Shown piece after piece: positions 1 to 12,330 of a stretch of DNA of 64,000 bases. The position numbers and the translations under genes were made by a program. The notes beneath the pieces were generated by a model. The model was not told where the DNA came from. It saw only the letters and a list, made by a program, of their open reading frames with translations, and did no database searches. The stretch's first letter is position 1; every line of letters starts with the position of its first letter. Origin of the DNA: Margaritifera margaritifera. Lineage: Eukaryota; Mollusca; Bivalvia; Unionida; Margaritiferidae. The DNA lies in the NCBI GenBank assembly GCA_029931535.1, contig JAQPZY010000761.1:248001-312000 (forward strand), read 5' to 3'.

Positions 1-175
1 TAACCCCATATTCATCCCCATCCCTGACATTGACCCGGGGGTCATAATGCAAAATCCATCAAATATATGATTCATCATCCTGATATGATTGCAGACACAA
101 AGTTTGGTTACAAAATATCTGAAAATGTCATCGTAATTATAATTTTGTATATTTTACCTTTCACACCCTCCCAGG

Positions 176-331
176 CATCCCTGAGGCAGGAGGCAATGAC
201 GACACCCCTCTTGCAGATGGTTCAATTCCACCCAATGGTTTAAGAGATGCAGTAACAGTCAGATGGATTGACAGATTGGATGAAAAGATGGAAGGAGGAT
301 ATTACAATATCCCCACTGCTTTCAAACAAGC
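176..331 (+). CDS. Possible terminal exon, unrecognised
   Basis: A 52-codon open stretch ends in TGA. It is preceded by a pyrimidine-rich tract and CCCAG at 160-175, which would serve as a splice acceptor. The peptide begins IPEAGGNDDT and ends IPTAFKQA; it is hydrophilic and not low-complexity. It lies on the strand opposite ITPR, 175 bp from an ITPR exon. It could be the last exon of an antisense or intron-hosted gene, a repeat remnant, or chance. I do not recognise the protein and no upstream exon is visible. Confidence 0.25.
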
Positions 332-505
332 ATGAGGATGAGAAATAATGCCTTTGAACAAATAGTTCTCAAAGGAAGAGGTGCCCATGTAAGATTGGGT
401 AGACATGCCCACCAGGCATAGGCAAACTATCCTGATTTTTAGACCACTGCAGAGGATAACCATAAGATTTTTCAAACCAAATATACAGGTAATAAAATAA
501 CAAAC

Positions 506-592
506 CTGGACAACAGATCCATATTTAACCTCTTTCCCCAACTCTTTCTTATTCTCTGCTGCATTCTGCTTCTTTTCCAGCTCTGCTGCATG
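506..592 (-). CDS. ITPR: ITPR exon (residues ~94-122 equivalent)
   Basis: Internal coding exon of an inositol 1,4,5-trisphosphate receptor, the ER calcium-release channel. Its 29 codons begin HAAELEKKQN and end KYGSVVQ. This matches the conserved HHAADLEKKQN...YGNVIQ stretch of animal IP3 receptors, in the beta-trefoil suppressor domain near the N-terminus. The acceptor (TTTCAG before CAT) and donor (CAG then GTTTGT) are both good on the minus strand, and the exon is phase 0 at each end. It follows in frame from the exon at 36272-36387, and the His-His pair of the vertebrate protein falls exactly across that junction. The next exon (expected to start with a LLHLKSN-like sequence) was not found below 506. 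The assignment rests on remembered family conservation and not on a search, but length, phase and residues all agree. Confidence 0.88.
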
Positions 593-660
593 CTGAAACA
601 TAAGAAATACAAACCCATGTCAATTATTTCGATTGGTGGATTTTCTATTGAGTCTAAGAA

Positions 661-764
661 GTGAAGCTAGACATGTAGATGACCGTACTCATGTACAATA
701 AAACCTGTCCTAGCAGGTGAAGCTAGACAACTAAATGACTGTACCCATGTACAATAAAAACCTG
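661..764. repeat. Tandem duplication, 56-bp period
   Basis: Two imperfect copies of a unit starting GTGAAGCTAGACA and ending ACAATAAAACCTG occur at 661-707 and 717-764. They differ by a few substitutions and one A. Confidence 0.7.
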
Positions 765-1796
765 CCTTACATGTAGCTAACACCTCCATAAAAAGGACAC
801 TTGAGAACATTGAGAACATCATTTATAAAACCTTTTCTTAATTTGATTTGAATATTCAAATTCTACATAAATAACACCTATCCCACAAAGGAAAATTTTT
901 GTAGTGCCCTGAGTGTCATTTATAGACAAGTTATATAGACAAGTCCTTTATATACTGGTTTTACTGTTCTCATTGACATTAGATGGGTTGTCGATTTTTT
1001 CAACAAGGTTACCTAAAAAGATTCAAACTGACAAAACTGAACCATTCCCAAGCTACTATGAAGCCTGGGGACAAAAAATGAAACTTTAATTGTAGATGCA
1101 ACTACACCAGCTCTGTGCTATGGTGCAATGGTGTGCAATGGTGACTGATAATGCTTTAATAAATTGCATATTTTGTCTGTAATTTTTCATATACTTTTAT
1201 GAATTATTTTTTGTCTAAAACTTAAAGGTAAAGTCAAATTAATTAAATCTGTTATCTTATTCTTCATTACAAATATTTGCAACATGTGATTGAAAACTAC
1301 AAAGTTATCTGTATGAAAAGTTAAAAAACAAATAATTATGCTTTTTATGAATTTTTGATAACAGTACATGTATTAAAAAATGTGAAGGGTATGAAAGAGT
1401 AATGGCAATACAGCTTTTTATATTTAGTTTTCAAGGAAATTTACCCATTTCTGTTTACATGTTAATTTAAACTTGATGTCTGGGTAAATCTAAACCAGTA
1501 AAAACCAATATGATACAAAAGGGTCACCAACCTACATTTAGTTTTGTGCTCCCAGTACTAGATGGCACTGACTTAATTAGAATTATATTTGTAAAACACA
1601 TATTCCCACGCTTCCCCATTTTTATCCCAGAAGCTTGAAGCTAGATAGTATTTACATTTTTTTACAGATTGTAACTTGTATATAATAAAGGCAAGAACAG
1701 TCAGTCACCATCTTTGTTTCCCTTTGGTACAGTCTGATAATTCTCCCATACAGAGTACTGTTTCCACATTTTTTTATAATTCATCATCTCACACAG

Positions 1797-1944
1797 GAGA
1801 ATGGGAAATGAAAACTTATATCTGTATGGGATTCCCCTCATCTGATTAGTCTATTTTCAGTTACTAACTGCAGGTACACTTTTAGACCAATCAGAGGAAG
1901 GGAATCCCATGCCGATGTCAACTTCCATTCCTCATTCTCTTGTA
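1797..1944. mobile_element. Foldback MITE, ~148 bp
   Basis: This is a near-complete palindrome. The left arm runs from GAGAATGGGAAATG to GGGATTCCCCTC and is mirrored on the right by GGGAATCCCATG through CCATTCCTCATTCTC. The short centre falls at about 1857-1875. This organisation is typical of small non-autonomous DNA elements that fold back on themselves. No clear target-site duplication was seen and the superfamily is unknown. Confidence 0.6.
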
Positions 1945-2219
1945 CAAGACAATGCATTGTTTTCATGGTGGCATTTGCCAATAAAAGCCAATGAATTTCT
2001 TCAATGCCTGGCTGGAGCTATCAAAGTGTAGTATACTCATTGGATTTAACCCAGAAAAATGCAAGAGTAACACTCAGTAAAGGAGAATTATCTGTCAATA
2101 TGACTCTACCAAAGGGAAGCAAAGATGGTGACTGTCCAGCCTTGTCTTTATTTATTATATACAAGGTACAATCCAGAAAAAAAATGTAAACACTATCTAA
2201 CATAAAGCTCCTGTGATTT

Positions 2220-2990
2220 TGACCTCCTCCCTGAAGTCTGAGTTTCTTGGGTAGGTCCCTGCAGGTAAGACTGCCACAGAGGCAAATGTCAGTTGGGTAT
2301 GTGCGTTTGATCTTTCATGCTCATCAAGTATTAACATGGTTGAAAAGTGGGGATCTCAACAGTATGCCAGCTATGACAAGGCACTATGTCCCTTAGGGGT
2401 TAACGATGGACACTGAGACAAATATCAGCTGCATGTATAAATTTGTCTTTTCATGCTATGTATGTATGTATGTATGTATGTATGTATGTATGTATGTATG
2501 TATGTATGTGATTTAACTGCACATCAGCACAATCCTGGCTATATAATGCCAAGTAAGTTTAGGTATCCAAAAAAGGCATTAAAAACCAAGATAAAGGCAG
2601 AAAGGGGTAAATGTAAAATCCTTGAAATACAAAGTCAAAGTTTTTATATAAACTGCACTCTTTTAAAAGGTCAAAGATTTTAAATGCATATATAGTTATA
2701 GGGTGGTATCTCAGTGGTTTTTAAGTTATGACCCAGGGGCTATGTTCCTGGGGGTAAGGATAGACCATGGAGTCAATGTCAGTTGCATACATAAATTTGT
2801 CTTTTCATGCTCAGTAAGTGTACATATATTTGTTTATAAGTTTGGGATCTCAACAGCTTCCAAGTTATGACCTAGGACCAAGTCACTTGTGATAGAGATG
2901 GATGTATACATGTATGTATGTAGTAGAATTGTACAGCACCTCAGCACAATGATGGCTATATGGTGCCAACTAAAAGTAAAGTTTGAAAAA
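2220..2990. repeat. Degenerate tandem repeat with ATGT microsatellite
   Basis: Imperfect repeats of a module containing a phrase like AAATTTGTCTTTTCATGCT, followed by 'ggatctcaacag...cagctatgac', occur at about 2300-2460 and 2690-2900. A (TATG)n tract sits between them at about 2455-2508. The phrase CAGCACAATCCTGGCTATAT occurs at 2526 and again, diverged, near 2940. Related modules appear at 61830-62210. This is probably an old dispersed repeat with internal duplication. Confidence 0.5.
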
Positions 2991-3116
2991 TGTAAAAAAA
3001 AAAATTTTAAAAAATCAACAACAACAAAATTGCACAAAAAGTGTAAGAAGATAAACCCTTCCAAATAAATGGAAATATAAAGTACAAGATAAAAAATAAA
3101 AGTAAAGGTGTTTAAA

Positions 3117-3215
3117 TTCTGTTCGATACCCGCTCAAGCCAGCCCAGGTTGACTGCCTCGGTGCGTCCTTGGGAAAGGTGCTTAACTCCCATTTCCTCTA
3201 CATGATATAGTCAAC
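3117..3215 (+). repeat. Fragment of tRNA-derived SINE
   Basis: GTTCGATACCCGC resembles a degenerate box B. It is followed by TGCGTCCTTGGGAAAGGTGC and then TTAACTCCC, which parallels the post-tRNA body of the SINE at 9891-10081 (GTGTCCTTGTGCAAGGTAC then TTTACTCC). The box A half and the AAACC tail are missing. Confidence 0.45.
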
Positions 3216-3585
3216 AGTGTGTTAAAAGTGCTTTTAAAACCAACAAAACACAAACCATAAGCCCATCCCCCACTTTCCAAATAATTTATTAAATACACTT
3301 CCAATAATCATATATAATAATGATTCAATTAAAAGTAAATCATCCAAATTACTGAGAACAGGCCTGGATTTCAACAGCATGATGCATCTTGAATTTAGAT
3401 CTTACCAGAGTCTTCACATAAACCTTATTAAATGTTTGATTTGCAGCAGATCAAAAGTACTTCTGACAATCTATCCTAATCTATATTTGTGAACCTTGAA
3501 ATAAAAGCCTTGATACAAATGTTCAGATACACTGTTCATATACTTATATAAACAAAGGCACACTGTATGCTGATATTGATAAGTA

Positions 3586-3975
3586 CAATGGTCCCTAATT
3601 ATGAAGTCCCTCACTTCAGTGCTTTATCCCTTGTAATATGGGTATGTTCATGGATCCAAATTAATCTGATCACCTTTATTCAATTTTATAACTGCTGTTC
3701 AATTTATTTCACTTTAATATAGTTTTTGAGCAATGAGAACTAAATGTGAAGTTTTTCATGATCATTAAATATGGCCTAACTTGCAATACAATGTACTTTT
3801 ATAGCTACTATGAACCACATTATAATGAGGGCAGTTTATAATAAATAGAATGGATATCTTATAAGATAGAGTATTGTAAAGTTATGTGTATCGCATACTT
3901 CATTATAAGGTGGTCTCATTATAAGGTGGTGTGCTCTATAGCTCTCATAGACAGCATTATAATGAGGCAATACTG
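3586..3975. mobile_element. pogo-like MITE (TA-flanked), probable
   Basis: TA dinucleotides flank both ends. The left end CAATGGTCCCTAATTATGAAG is a diverged inverse of the right end, which reads CAGTATTGCCTCATTATAAT on the minus strand. Several ATTATAATGAGG words lie inside at 3805-3970. The ends resemble those at 6606-6760 and 63242-63577. The left end is worn, so the boundary is uncertain. Confidence 0.4.
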
Positions 3976-6605
3976 TATTTACAAGTATTTCTGTCAAGGT
4001 ACAAGGCTCCCTCTTCATAACACTGTATATGCCAGCCATTAAAATGACCACTGTTTTATGTTAGGCCACTATCCAGGTCTAGAATTTTACAAGAATTTCC
4101 TTGTAACCAGAAGTAGTAGTTTTAGAAATTCCTGCTGTATCTTCACAAGTCTGTCCCACAAAACAATGTCAGACACATATATAGATTAACAACACTCTTA
4201 CTTCTTAAATATCACAATTATACACAATTCAGAAATAAAAATCTTGCTCTAGAAAACTACCAAGGTTACTTGAAAATATTCACTACAATTTCACAAGAAA
4301 AACAATGATCATCCAAAAACTGACTGTAAAAAAAGATGACTCTGTAAATAATTTTTTGAGCCTCGTCATCCAGAAAAAAAAAGAAAAAAAAACGTTAATA
4401 AGAGAAAAAGACAACAACCTCATACACACTGGTCATTACGTATCGTAACTCCACAGGCAGACAATTAAAGCCAGTACCCATTGTGCTACAGATAAAGCAG
4501 GGTGAGAGGATATCTCATTATGGCAGTATAGGCATTGTGCAGTTTTCACAACTGATACGACCCTTTGAACAAAATGTGTCCCCATGATGCAAATCCTTTA
4601 AAGACGGAATGGTTAAATCGTAATAAGGATTCTGATGACCATGGTACTACAATGGCAGTTTGACAAGTTCATAAGTCTGGTTTAAAGTCATTTAGTCGCA
4701 ATTTCTGAGAACATAAATCATGTTCCTATCAATTTCATGCGGGTAGGGCTCATATATGGTCATTTACATTTCCTGGGCCCGGTAGTAAGCGGCTACCCTA
4801 TGCCAACACATTGTGGTTTTGGCAAATTCCAACTTTTCACTAGGCAATGCGCTCTGACTACACACCTCAACATAAATATTAAAATATCTAAAATTGGGTA
4901 GGAAAGGTCAAAGGAAACTTGGACTAACAGTCTTTGACATACAACTTTACCTTATAAATCTAACAAAACCGGTAATGATTTATACAGCCTCGTTTTGAAA
5001 TACGATTTGTAAAATCTTCATTTGTTCTAACCCTCTAAGATAGCATTGAATCTTGGGGATTTACGTGTTTAACTCTGAGAGAATTTGGACATCATCCGAT
5101 CATTCGGATTTTTGAAAATTACATACGATCACGTAAATAAATACTGACTGTTGAATACTGAACTTTACTAGCCATCGGACTATTAAAATTATGAAAACTA
5201 CTAGTCCGACAGGAAATTTACTAGCCTCGTGCTAGCAGACTACTGCTAATTTCAAGACCTGCTATCTTTTACTGAGTTAAATTTCAGTATGGTTTTATAA
5301 TATTGTCATGCACAAAGGAAGGAAAATAAAGTAATTAATGATATGAACCCACATTATCATTGGTTATCAATGGCCAAACACTACAATGTAATGAAATACA
5401 TGAATAAATATATTTACAGGGTTTAATGACACAGCAGCACAATCCTGGTTATATAGTGCCAAGTAAAAGGTTGGAAAAACATAAAGTTTGTTAGAAAGTC
5501 CACATTTTTCTCAGGTAGTACATCATTAAAAAGTTCCTCATCAAGTTAACATAAAAAACAAAAACTGTTGTACTGGCTAGAAGTCGATACAAAAGGGAGT
5601 CAATGGTGAGTTATGTGCGTCCTATACACAATCAACACAATACCACCTCATATCTGCAATATGTTCTATATAAATGATGTAACTCTCCAGTAATGGCTTT
5701 GATGTTCTGAAGCTAGTTTGTGGAATTTTCATTCCTTAGCTAGTCCAGGTCTATGATAGAGTACTAATGTTATTGTGTGGAAACCATCTTTCTTCTTCCA
5801 GTCTTAGTGACCCTGACCTTTGACCTTCAGACCCCAAAATCAATAGGATTCTTCCTTACCCTAAATGCAAGCCACTCACAAAGTTTGGTAATGATAGATG
5901 CTGGAGAACTAGAGTTACATCTGTATTGTGCAAAAATGAAATAGGGAACAGATGGACAAATGAATGGACAACATGTTAACATAATATGGTCCACCTTATG
6001 GTGAATGTATAAAAAGCAAACATAAGTAACAAAGCATTAGATCAAAATAAATTTTAAATGTGAATACTTGTAAGTGAATAAGCGAATCAACTAGCAAAAG
6101 AAACATCACCTGTACTAGAATCAGGAGATATACAAATTCTCTTGCTGAACAACTGATGCAAGGCATTAATATCAAATTTTTTTAAGTGAGCTTGATAACC
6201 TTTGGAAATGCTGGCTAAATATCTGCAAAGCATTCTACATGTATACTATGTGCATGGACATTATCCAGCCATTTCCAGCCTCATGGTTTGCATGGAAATT
6301 GTCCAGCCTGTCCATGAACTCCAACATGGATGAGTTATTTTCCAGCCTCTCATTTCCAGGGATTTTCCATGAAAAGAGACTGGAAATGTGTCCAAATACA
6401 CCAACATTTTGCCATGGACAGTATTTCCATGGAAAAAAAGCCTGGAACCTTCATGAAAAGCATGGAAATTGTACAGTCAGGTACTTTTATATCAAATGTT
6501 TGAAAGACATTTCTGAGTTAAAGCAGCAAGAATACTGTGAATTCCATTATTGTTATGGTTATGAATTGCTATGGTTCTGTAAAAAAAATTATATTTTCCT
6601 TGATA

Positions 6606-6760
6606 AGCTTCCCTCATTATAATGCACTTCATTATAATGCAGTACCACCATGAACCTTATGACCAAATTCATAACCCAATACTACATTATAATGCAGTAC
6701 CACCATGAACCCCATGACCAAATTCATACCCCAATACTGCAATATAATGAGAGACAGCTG
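6606..6760. mobile_element. pogo-like MITE, ~155 bp
   Basis: The right end reads CAGCTGTCTCTCATTATATT on the minus strand and mirrors the left end AGCTTCCCTCATTATAATGC. Both are flanked by TA. The interior holds a tandem duplication of about 60 bp, 'attataatgcagtaccaccatgaacc...atgaccaaattcata', at 6633-6732. It has no coding capacity and depends on a Tc1/mariner/pogo-type transposase if it is mobile. Confidence 0.5.
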
Positions 6761-9619
6761 TACTTACATTTGTGGGATGGCATTTATGGAGTTATATAGC
6801 TTCAACATCCTTTTACCATAATTGGTACCAGACAAAAACAGTGAATTTATAGCAAAACAAAATATAACCAACTAAATAAGATCCCTTATAAAAGGGCAGT
6901 GTTATTCTGAGGGACTTTATAGTGTTGAGTCACTGAATGTGGTAATTCTTTCTGATATTTTTTTTTCTTCTTTTTCTTGAAGGTCGATTCCCTAGACAGA
7001 ACAAGTCATACAGGCATTTCTTCATTTTAATTAACTGAGCACAAAAAGTGAGCTCTCTTGTTCTTGAACTTGTTCAAAAAAAGCTCCTGATAAAATATGA
7101 AATGTTCATGAAATATGATAACAATGCACTTTCCACGGGAGACTGGTATTTTTTGTTTTCTAATAACAGATGAGTCTTGGACTCAAAGTGGTTAGTTATT
7201 CTAAAAACAGAAAATTCTAGCAAACACTACTGGCAACCATTATCAGCAATGGCCCTCGTCTAGACATTTTCTTATTGACCTTTATCTCAAAAACTGCTTG
7301 AGGAAATTAAATAAAATTTGGGAGGTAAATAATTATCAATGTGCTGATGGACCACTGGTGGTGTAATGATTAAAGAAATAAAACAAATTTACCATATGGA
7401 CAAACAGACCATATCTTTTAGTTCTCTCCAGGAATCTGGCCCCATGTTCACTCAAATTTTCTAATTTTTCACTTTAAATTGAGGTCTTTCAATATCTTTC
7501 ATTCTGCTTAATTTCAAATGATAATATAAAGTACACATAACCTAAACATTAGGCAGTTGCTATTGCTACGAATACAGTTCTTCTATCTAAATTACACTGA
7601 CAAAAACCCTTATTTATCTGTGGAAAACTTCAGAGTTTTCAGTATCTTTTATAATGCTTTATTGTCAATGATAAAAATTTGCCTTTAAGATTTCACTGAC
7701 ACTAGATTAGAATAAAGCTCTTCTATGCAGAAATTTCTCTGACATAAGTCCTGTAATTCTCTGTGGAAACTTTTAAGTTTTCTAAATATCTTTCAAATGA
7801 TACTGTACTTTTTCATTTTCAATGATAATATTTTCTCTCAAAATTTGGCAAACACTACAGAACAAAATAAAATTATTATATCTATAATTTCTCTGAGATA
7901 ATTCTTGTAGTTCTCTAGAAAATTTCATATTTTTTTCAGTATCATACTTCATTTTTTAATTATAAAATTTGTGTCAAAAGCTTCTATGGTTCAACAACCC
8001 CAAAGAACTGGTTCTCTGGGACTTTTGAAGGAATTTATAATGACTTCCGAACATTTTTAAAGGAGTATTTTTTCTTATAGAAATTCAACTTTCTTAGTTC
8101 CAGGGTATGTTACTTTGTTTATCAATGCAAAGTAGTAGAAAAACTTGACTACATGTATTTAGCACACCACTATAGTAAAGTGAACCTATTCTACATGTAT
8201 CTACATGTACTGTACTAACTGACTACCCATGTTGTGTGTCATTTGATTCACTCAATTTTTTATCTCATTTTACTTATTTATTATAGTTGGAGAATATGTA
8301 AACCAGAAAAATTCTAAATTTAAAAAGTCAAAAAAATTGAGAGGGACACAAGATACAAGAAATTTTATTTAATGTTGGTGGTCTGGGTAAAATACAGTAG
8401 CTCTGTGTGAGCTATTTTACCAACAAGGGGTCATGTTCAGTTCTTAATGCTTTATGTTCTGCAAGTTTTATACACTGTGATCTCGCCACAATACATATAT
8501 CAGCACTTTTTTTTAGCATTAATATATAATGCATTCTTCTTCTGCATGACTGGGTACAGTTTATTTCATCTATTGTATGTGCCATTTCCATCTGGTGGTA
8601 AATGTCAAGTTCAGTCTCGCATTTTCTTGTGCAGACGTGATAATGTGAATACTTACTACTTAAAGCAAGTTTTGACAATAAGGAACAAATATTTATATTT
8701 TAAATTATCAGTTACATTTTGATCATAATATCTCTATGTATCCAGGCTTCGGCGAATTTCAGGTACCAAGTTAGTCTCGGGCAGTTTGTCAGATTGCCGA
8801 CTCTAAACAATCGGCTTTTCAAAGATTGTTTTGATGCATGTCGCTGATTTTATGGTGAATGGGTGTTAATTGGTAATAGTGGAACTCCTGAGATTTCTTT
8901 GACAGGTGTGTGTGGAAATAAAAGGCACTCATCTCTTACGATTACCGGTAACTACCAGGAGGATTTCGTTCAGAGCATGATTGATTTTACAAAAATGTAA
9001 CACCCACAAGCGGTGTTTATGATATGTTGCTTACATCATAATTACAGGAGACCAATACAAACTTACTGATTGGCAAACAATTAAATGGACAAAAATAAGT
9101 GTTCTCAAATCATTCTGAAAAGTTGGATTCTCAAATATTTTGATGCATGTCACCGATTTCAAGGTGATTAGATGATAATTGTTAAGTAAATGGATAAAAT
9201 AAGTGTTCTCAAATCCTTAAGTTGTGAGTATAAATAAATATATACAAACAGTCTAGCATTCTCTCTCACCCCATCTTACTTAAAACTGTAGCTATTTCCA
9301 AACCCTTTTCTACCTATCCATTTATCTGTCTATATACATGTACATGTCTGATTTCACTCTTCAAACTATATCTGCATTCTTTTTGTAATCTACGTATCTA
9401 TCTACATACATTATTTACATATATATATTTTTGGATAACTTTAATTATTGGCATATGGTTTTAAGGTGCCAATAGAGATGCAAAGAAAACTAAAGTTTCA
9501 ATAAATATAACATTATTTCTTTAAAATATACCATTTTTTATCTTATTGTTTACTCATATTGGGATATTATGTTTGGGGCCAGCTGAAATTCTCCAAGAGC
9601 AAGTTCAATTTCCAGTCAG

Positions 9620-9690
9620 CTTGTAAATCCACACACACACACACAAATACACACACACACATATATATATATATTTAGTTTTAGTTTTAG
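9620..9690. repeat. CA/TA microsatellite and TTTTAG repeat
   Basis: (CA)n at about 9632-9660 runs into (TA)n at 9661-9674, then three or four copies of TTTTAG. Confidence 0.7.
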
Positions 9691-9890
9691 TTTTAATGTT
9701 TTGTATTCTCTCAGATAAATTCAGTATGTTTTTGGAAAATGCAAGTTTTTTTTCAGCAAATTCAAAGACTTCTCAAGAATAAAATCAACTTTTTAAAATT
9801 CAATAAGTTTTTAAGGTAACTGCTCAAATTCAAGAATTTTTCAAGGTTGTACGAATAACATAAATATTTTGCAGACACTATACTGGTTAG

Positions 9891-10081
9891 GAGCCACAGT
9901 GGCTCAGTGGTTAGTGTGCCGGACTTGTGACAGAAAGGGTGTGGGTTCGAATCCTACAATCAGAACAGCCCGGGTCAGTTACCATGATGTGTCCTTGTGC
10001 AAGGTACTTTACTCCAATTACCTTGGAACTAAATATACTATTTGTGCTGCTGTGCCTTAAAACATCAAACCAAACCAAACC
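9891..10081 (+). repeat. tRNA-derived SINE, family A, full length
   Basis: This is a short RNA polymerase III-type retroposon. Box A (TGGCTCAGTGG, 9900-9910) and box B (GGTTCGAATCC, 9944-9954) lie 33 bp apart in a tRNA-like head. A body follows with GTGTCCTTGTGCAAGGTAC and then TTTACTCC, ending in an (AAACC)n tail at about 10065-10080. An imperfect direct repeat flanks it: ATACTGGTTAG (9880-9890) and ATATTGATTAG (10082-10092), 9 of 11 identical, as expected for LINE-driven insertion. The tRNA head is too divergent to be a working tRNA. Confidence 0.75.
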
Positions 10082-10940
10082 ATATTGATTAGAGTAATGT
10101 TCTTTGTTGACAAGGTTGTTAATTCTATGTGGGGGATTTCCAAATTTGCTCAAAATTGTGAAATTCTTCCACTCCTTTATGTTTGTCACTAGAAAACTGC
10201 ATAAATCTGACAAAAATGCCAAGGATATCTTTACAACATAACATGCAATCACAATAGGGGAAACATATGTATGTTATGATTTTGACCTTGACAACTAAAT
10301 GTATACTCATCCAAAAGTTGCAAATTGATCAAATAGATGGAACCAGGATTTTAGCAAAAGATGTAACTTTTGATTTACGCTTTAGTTTCACATTTAAGAG
10401 AAAAAAAGATTCATAAGAATATGTGCAAGTTGGTGCATACATTGATTACATAATATAAATTGGTACAGAATAACGGACTTGATGACAAACATGATACCGT
10501 CTTGAAGGTGAATGAAAAACAGACATTATACAAACAGTGAAACATGTCAATAAAATATGCAAAAAAATGGGAAGAAAACAGTATAACCAGTATTTACAAT
10601 GTTAAGTGTACATTAAAATCTTGCCACAGATATGACAAAACTTACACATATGACAAAATCTCAAGAGACAAAAGTATTTAACTGACAGACAACATTTAAT
10701 AAGCAAACTATTTATAGCAGGCATGTGCAACCTACTGTCTGCATCCTACACCCAGCCTGCACTCTGGTTTTATCCAGTTACAGTTAGATCATATGGGTAC
10801 ATTTAAAAATTGCTATCCAGCCCGTGCCCTTGAGGAAGTTTCAAATTCCTTATTTATAGATACTGCACTGATAAAATCCAGCTAGTCATACTTTAGTGGA
10901 AATTTCCTTCAACTGGAGACTGCAAACATAACTGCAAGTA

Positions 10941-10961
10941 CAATGTATACTCACTTATAAG
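10941..10961 (+). mobile_element. Left stub of split CCGTATATACTC-type MITE
   Basis: CAATGTATACTCACTTATAAG preceded by TA resembles the left end of the intact MITE at 26425-26640 (CCGTATATACTCACGGATAAG). The rest of this copy resumes at 18895, beyond the hAT-like element. Its last 8 bases are the target-site duplication of that element. Confidence 0.55.
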
Positions 10962-11181
10962 TAGAGGTGAAATGTAGTTTTTTGGGGGGGGTAAAACTAA
11001 TTTTAATTATGCAATACTTACCCATCACTCGATGTGAAAAACATCCTCCCACTTAAAAGTGGAGATTTTGTCAACAAGACACGTCACACCCGTGCACCTC
11101 TCCGTGCCTGCGCGAACATTCATCTTTTTCATAGACGAAATTATGCCAGGACATCAGAGCGGGGTGGGAGGAGGGCATTTG

Positions 11182-11284
11182 ATAATAGTGATGGGTAAGT
11201 ATTGCATAATTAAAATTAGTTTTACCCCCCCAAAAAACTACATTTTAATAGCAGCAATATATTATCCCATCACTATTATAGAGC
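11182..11284. repeat. DIRS copy 2 internal complementary region
   Basis: 11182-11242 is the reverse complement of the outer left end (from 10971). 11240-11284 is the reverse complement of the outer right end (about 17350-17392). This junction of the two ends is the template for the circular intermediate in DIRS replication, by analogy with DIRS-1. Confidence 0.8.
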
Positions 11285-11369
11285 TGAATTTGTCAGTTAG
11301 GCGGGTAGGCTGATGTGTTAAACTGATCAAAAACAGAGAAAAATGGAAAGTGCTCACCATTTGAGGGAG

Positions 11370-12330
11370 AGATCCACTTTACAAATTGTTGGAGTCCCTC
11401 TGGGCCATATGTTGTGTTGCAACCATGGGTCCCAAGAGAGAGTACCTGCGCAATTAGCGGAGGTAGAGAAGGTAGTATGGGATCGCCAAAAAACTGCCTT
11501 CTTGATGTCCTCCAAGGAAGAGTGATTAGATAGGCCCATGAGACAGTGACTGCTCGAACCTCATGGGCTTTTAGTTTCATAAAGGAGAGGTCTCTATCAG
11601 TAAAGGACTGATAATCTCTTTAATTGTGGTGACAATTCACCGTGATTTAATGGAGGCCAAAATATCAACGAAACCCTTAAGAGGAAGGAAAAGACGTTTC
11701 CTGCCCTTCTTTCCACTTTAGAAGCATTTAGATAGAAACGCAGTGCCCTAGCTGGGCATAAAAAAAAACCATCTTGATCATCTCCAACACAGATTCGACT
11801 GAGACTGGGGATCTCTATAGGTGATGGGGCCACCGCAGGTAACTGATTTGGCTGACAAGAGAGGGAAACAGATTCGTAATTGCCATTAAACCGGAGGCAG
11901 CCTGTGTCAACAGACAATGTATGAATCTCGCTACGTCTTCTCGCAGACACCAAGCGAGTAAAAACACAATCTTGAGTGTGAGGTCCTCACTCAATGGTTC
12001 ATAAGGGGTTTTGGTTAAGGACCATAAAACACATGATAGATTTCATCTGGGCGTAAGAGAGCAGGAGACAGGTCTCTGTAGCTCAAAATAATGAATGAGA
12101 TCAGTAAGGTGCGGATCTGAACCGATTTGCGAGCCCTAAGAAAATTTAGTGTGTTAGAGATGGCGGCCTATAGCCCTTGATAGTTAATACTGAACATCTT
12201 TTGTTCTTGAAAAGAACACAAGGAAATCAGCAATGGCAGTTACCGAGGGACAGCTGGGATCAACACGTTTTCTACTGTACCCATCACAGAAGATTCTCCA
12301 CCTGTTATCATAGGCCTTGGATGTAGGAGC
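11370..12330 (-). pseudogene. DIRS copy 2 tyrosine recombinase remnant
   Basis: Fragments at 11293-11580 and 11597-11953 read in the order of the intact recombinase at 40681-41568. Recognisable pieces are the ARRRSEIH motif that carries the first catalytic Arg, the KLKAHEVRAVTVSWAYL segment that carries the His-x-x-Arg motif, and the block with FWRSHTTF. The tyrosine region after FWRSHTTF has been lost to a frameshift or deletion. It cannot encode a working recombinase. Confidence 0.75.

Noticed and set aside
6239..6622. 127-aa plus-strand ORF
   Set aside because: The sequence is a degenerate run of 'ccatggaaa...ttccagcc' words, giving a repetitive peptide without domain features; no splice context.
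8412..8722. Overlapping 88- and 91-aa ORFs on opposite strands
   Set aside because: Composition is not convincing, no motif is seen, and both strands are open over the same AT-rich stretch, consistent with chance.
9893..9960. Candidate functional tRNA gene
   Set aside because: Boxes A and B are present, but the stems do not close properly and it continues into a SINE body with an AAACC tail and flanking duplication.
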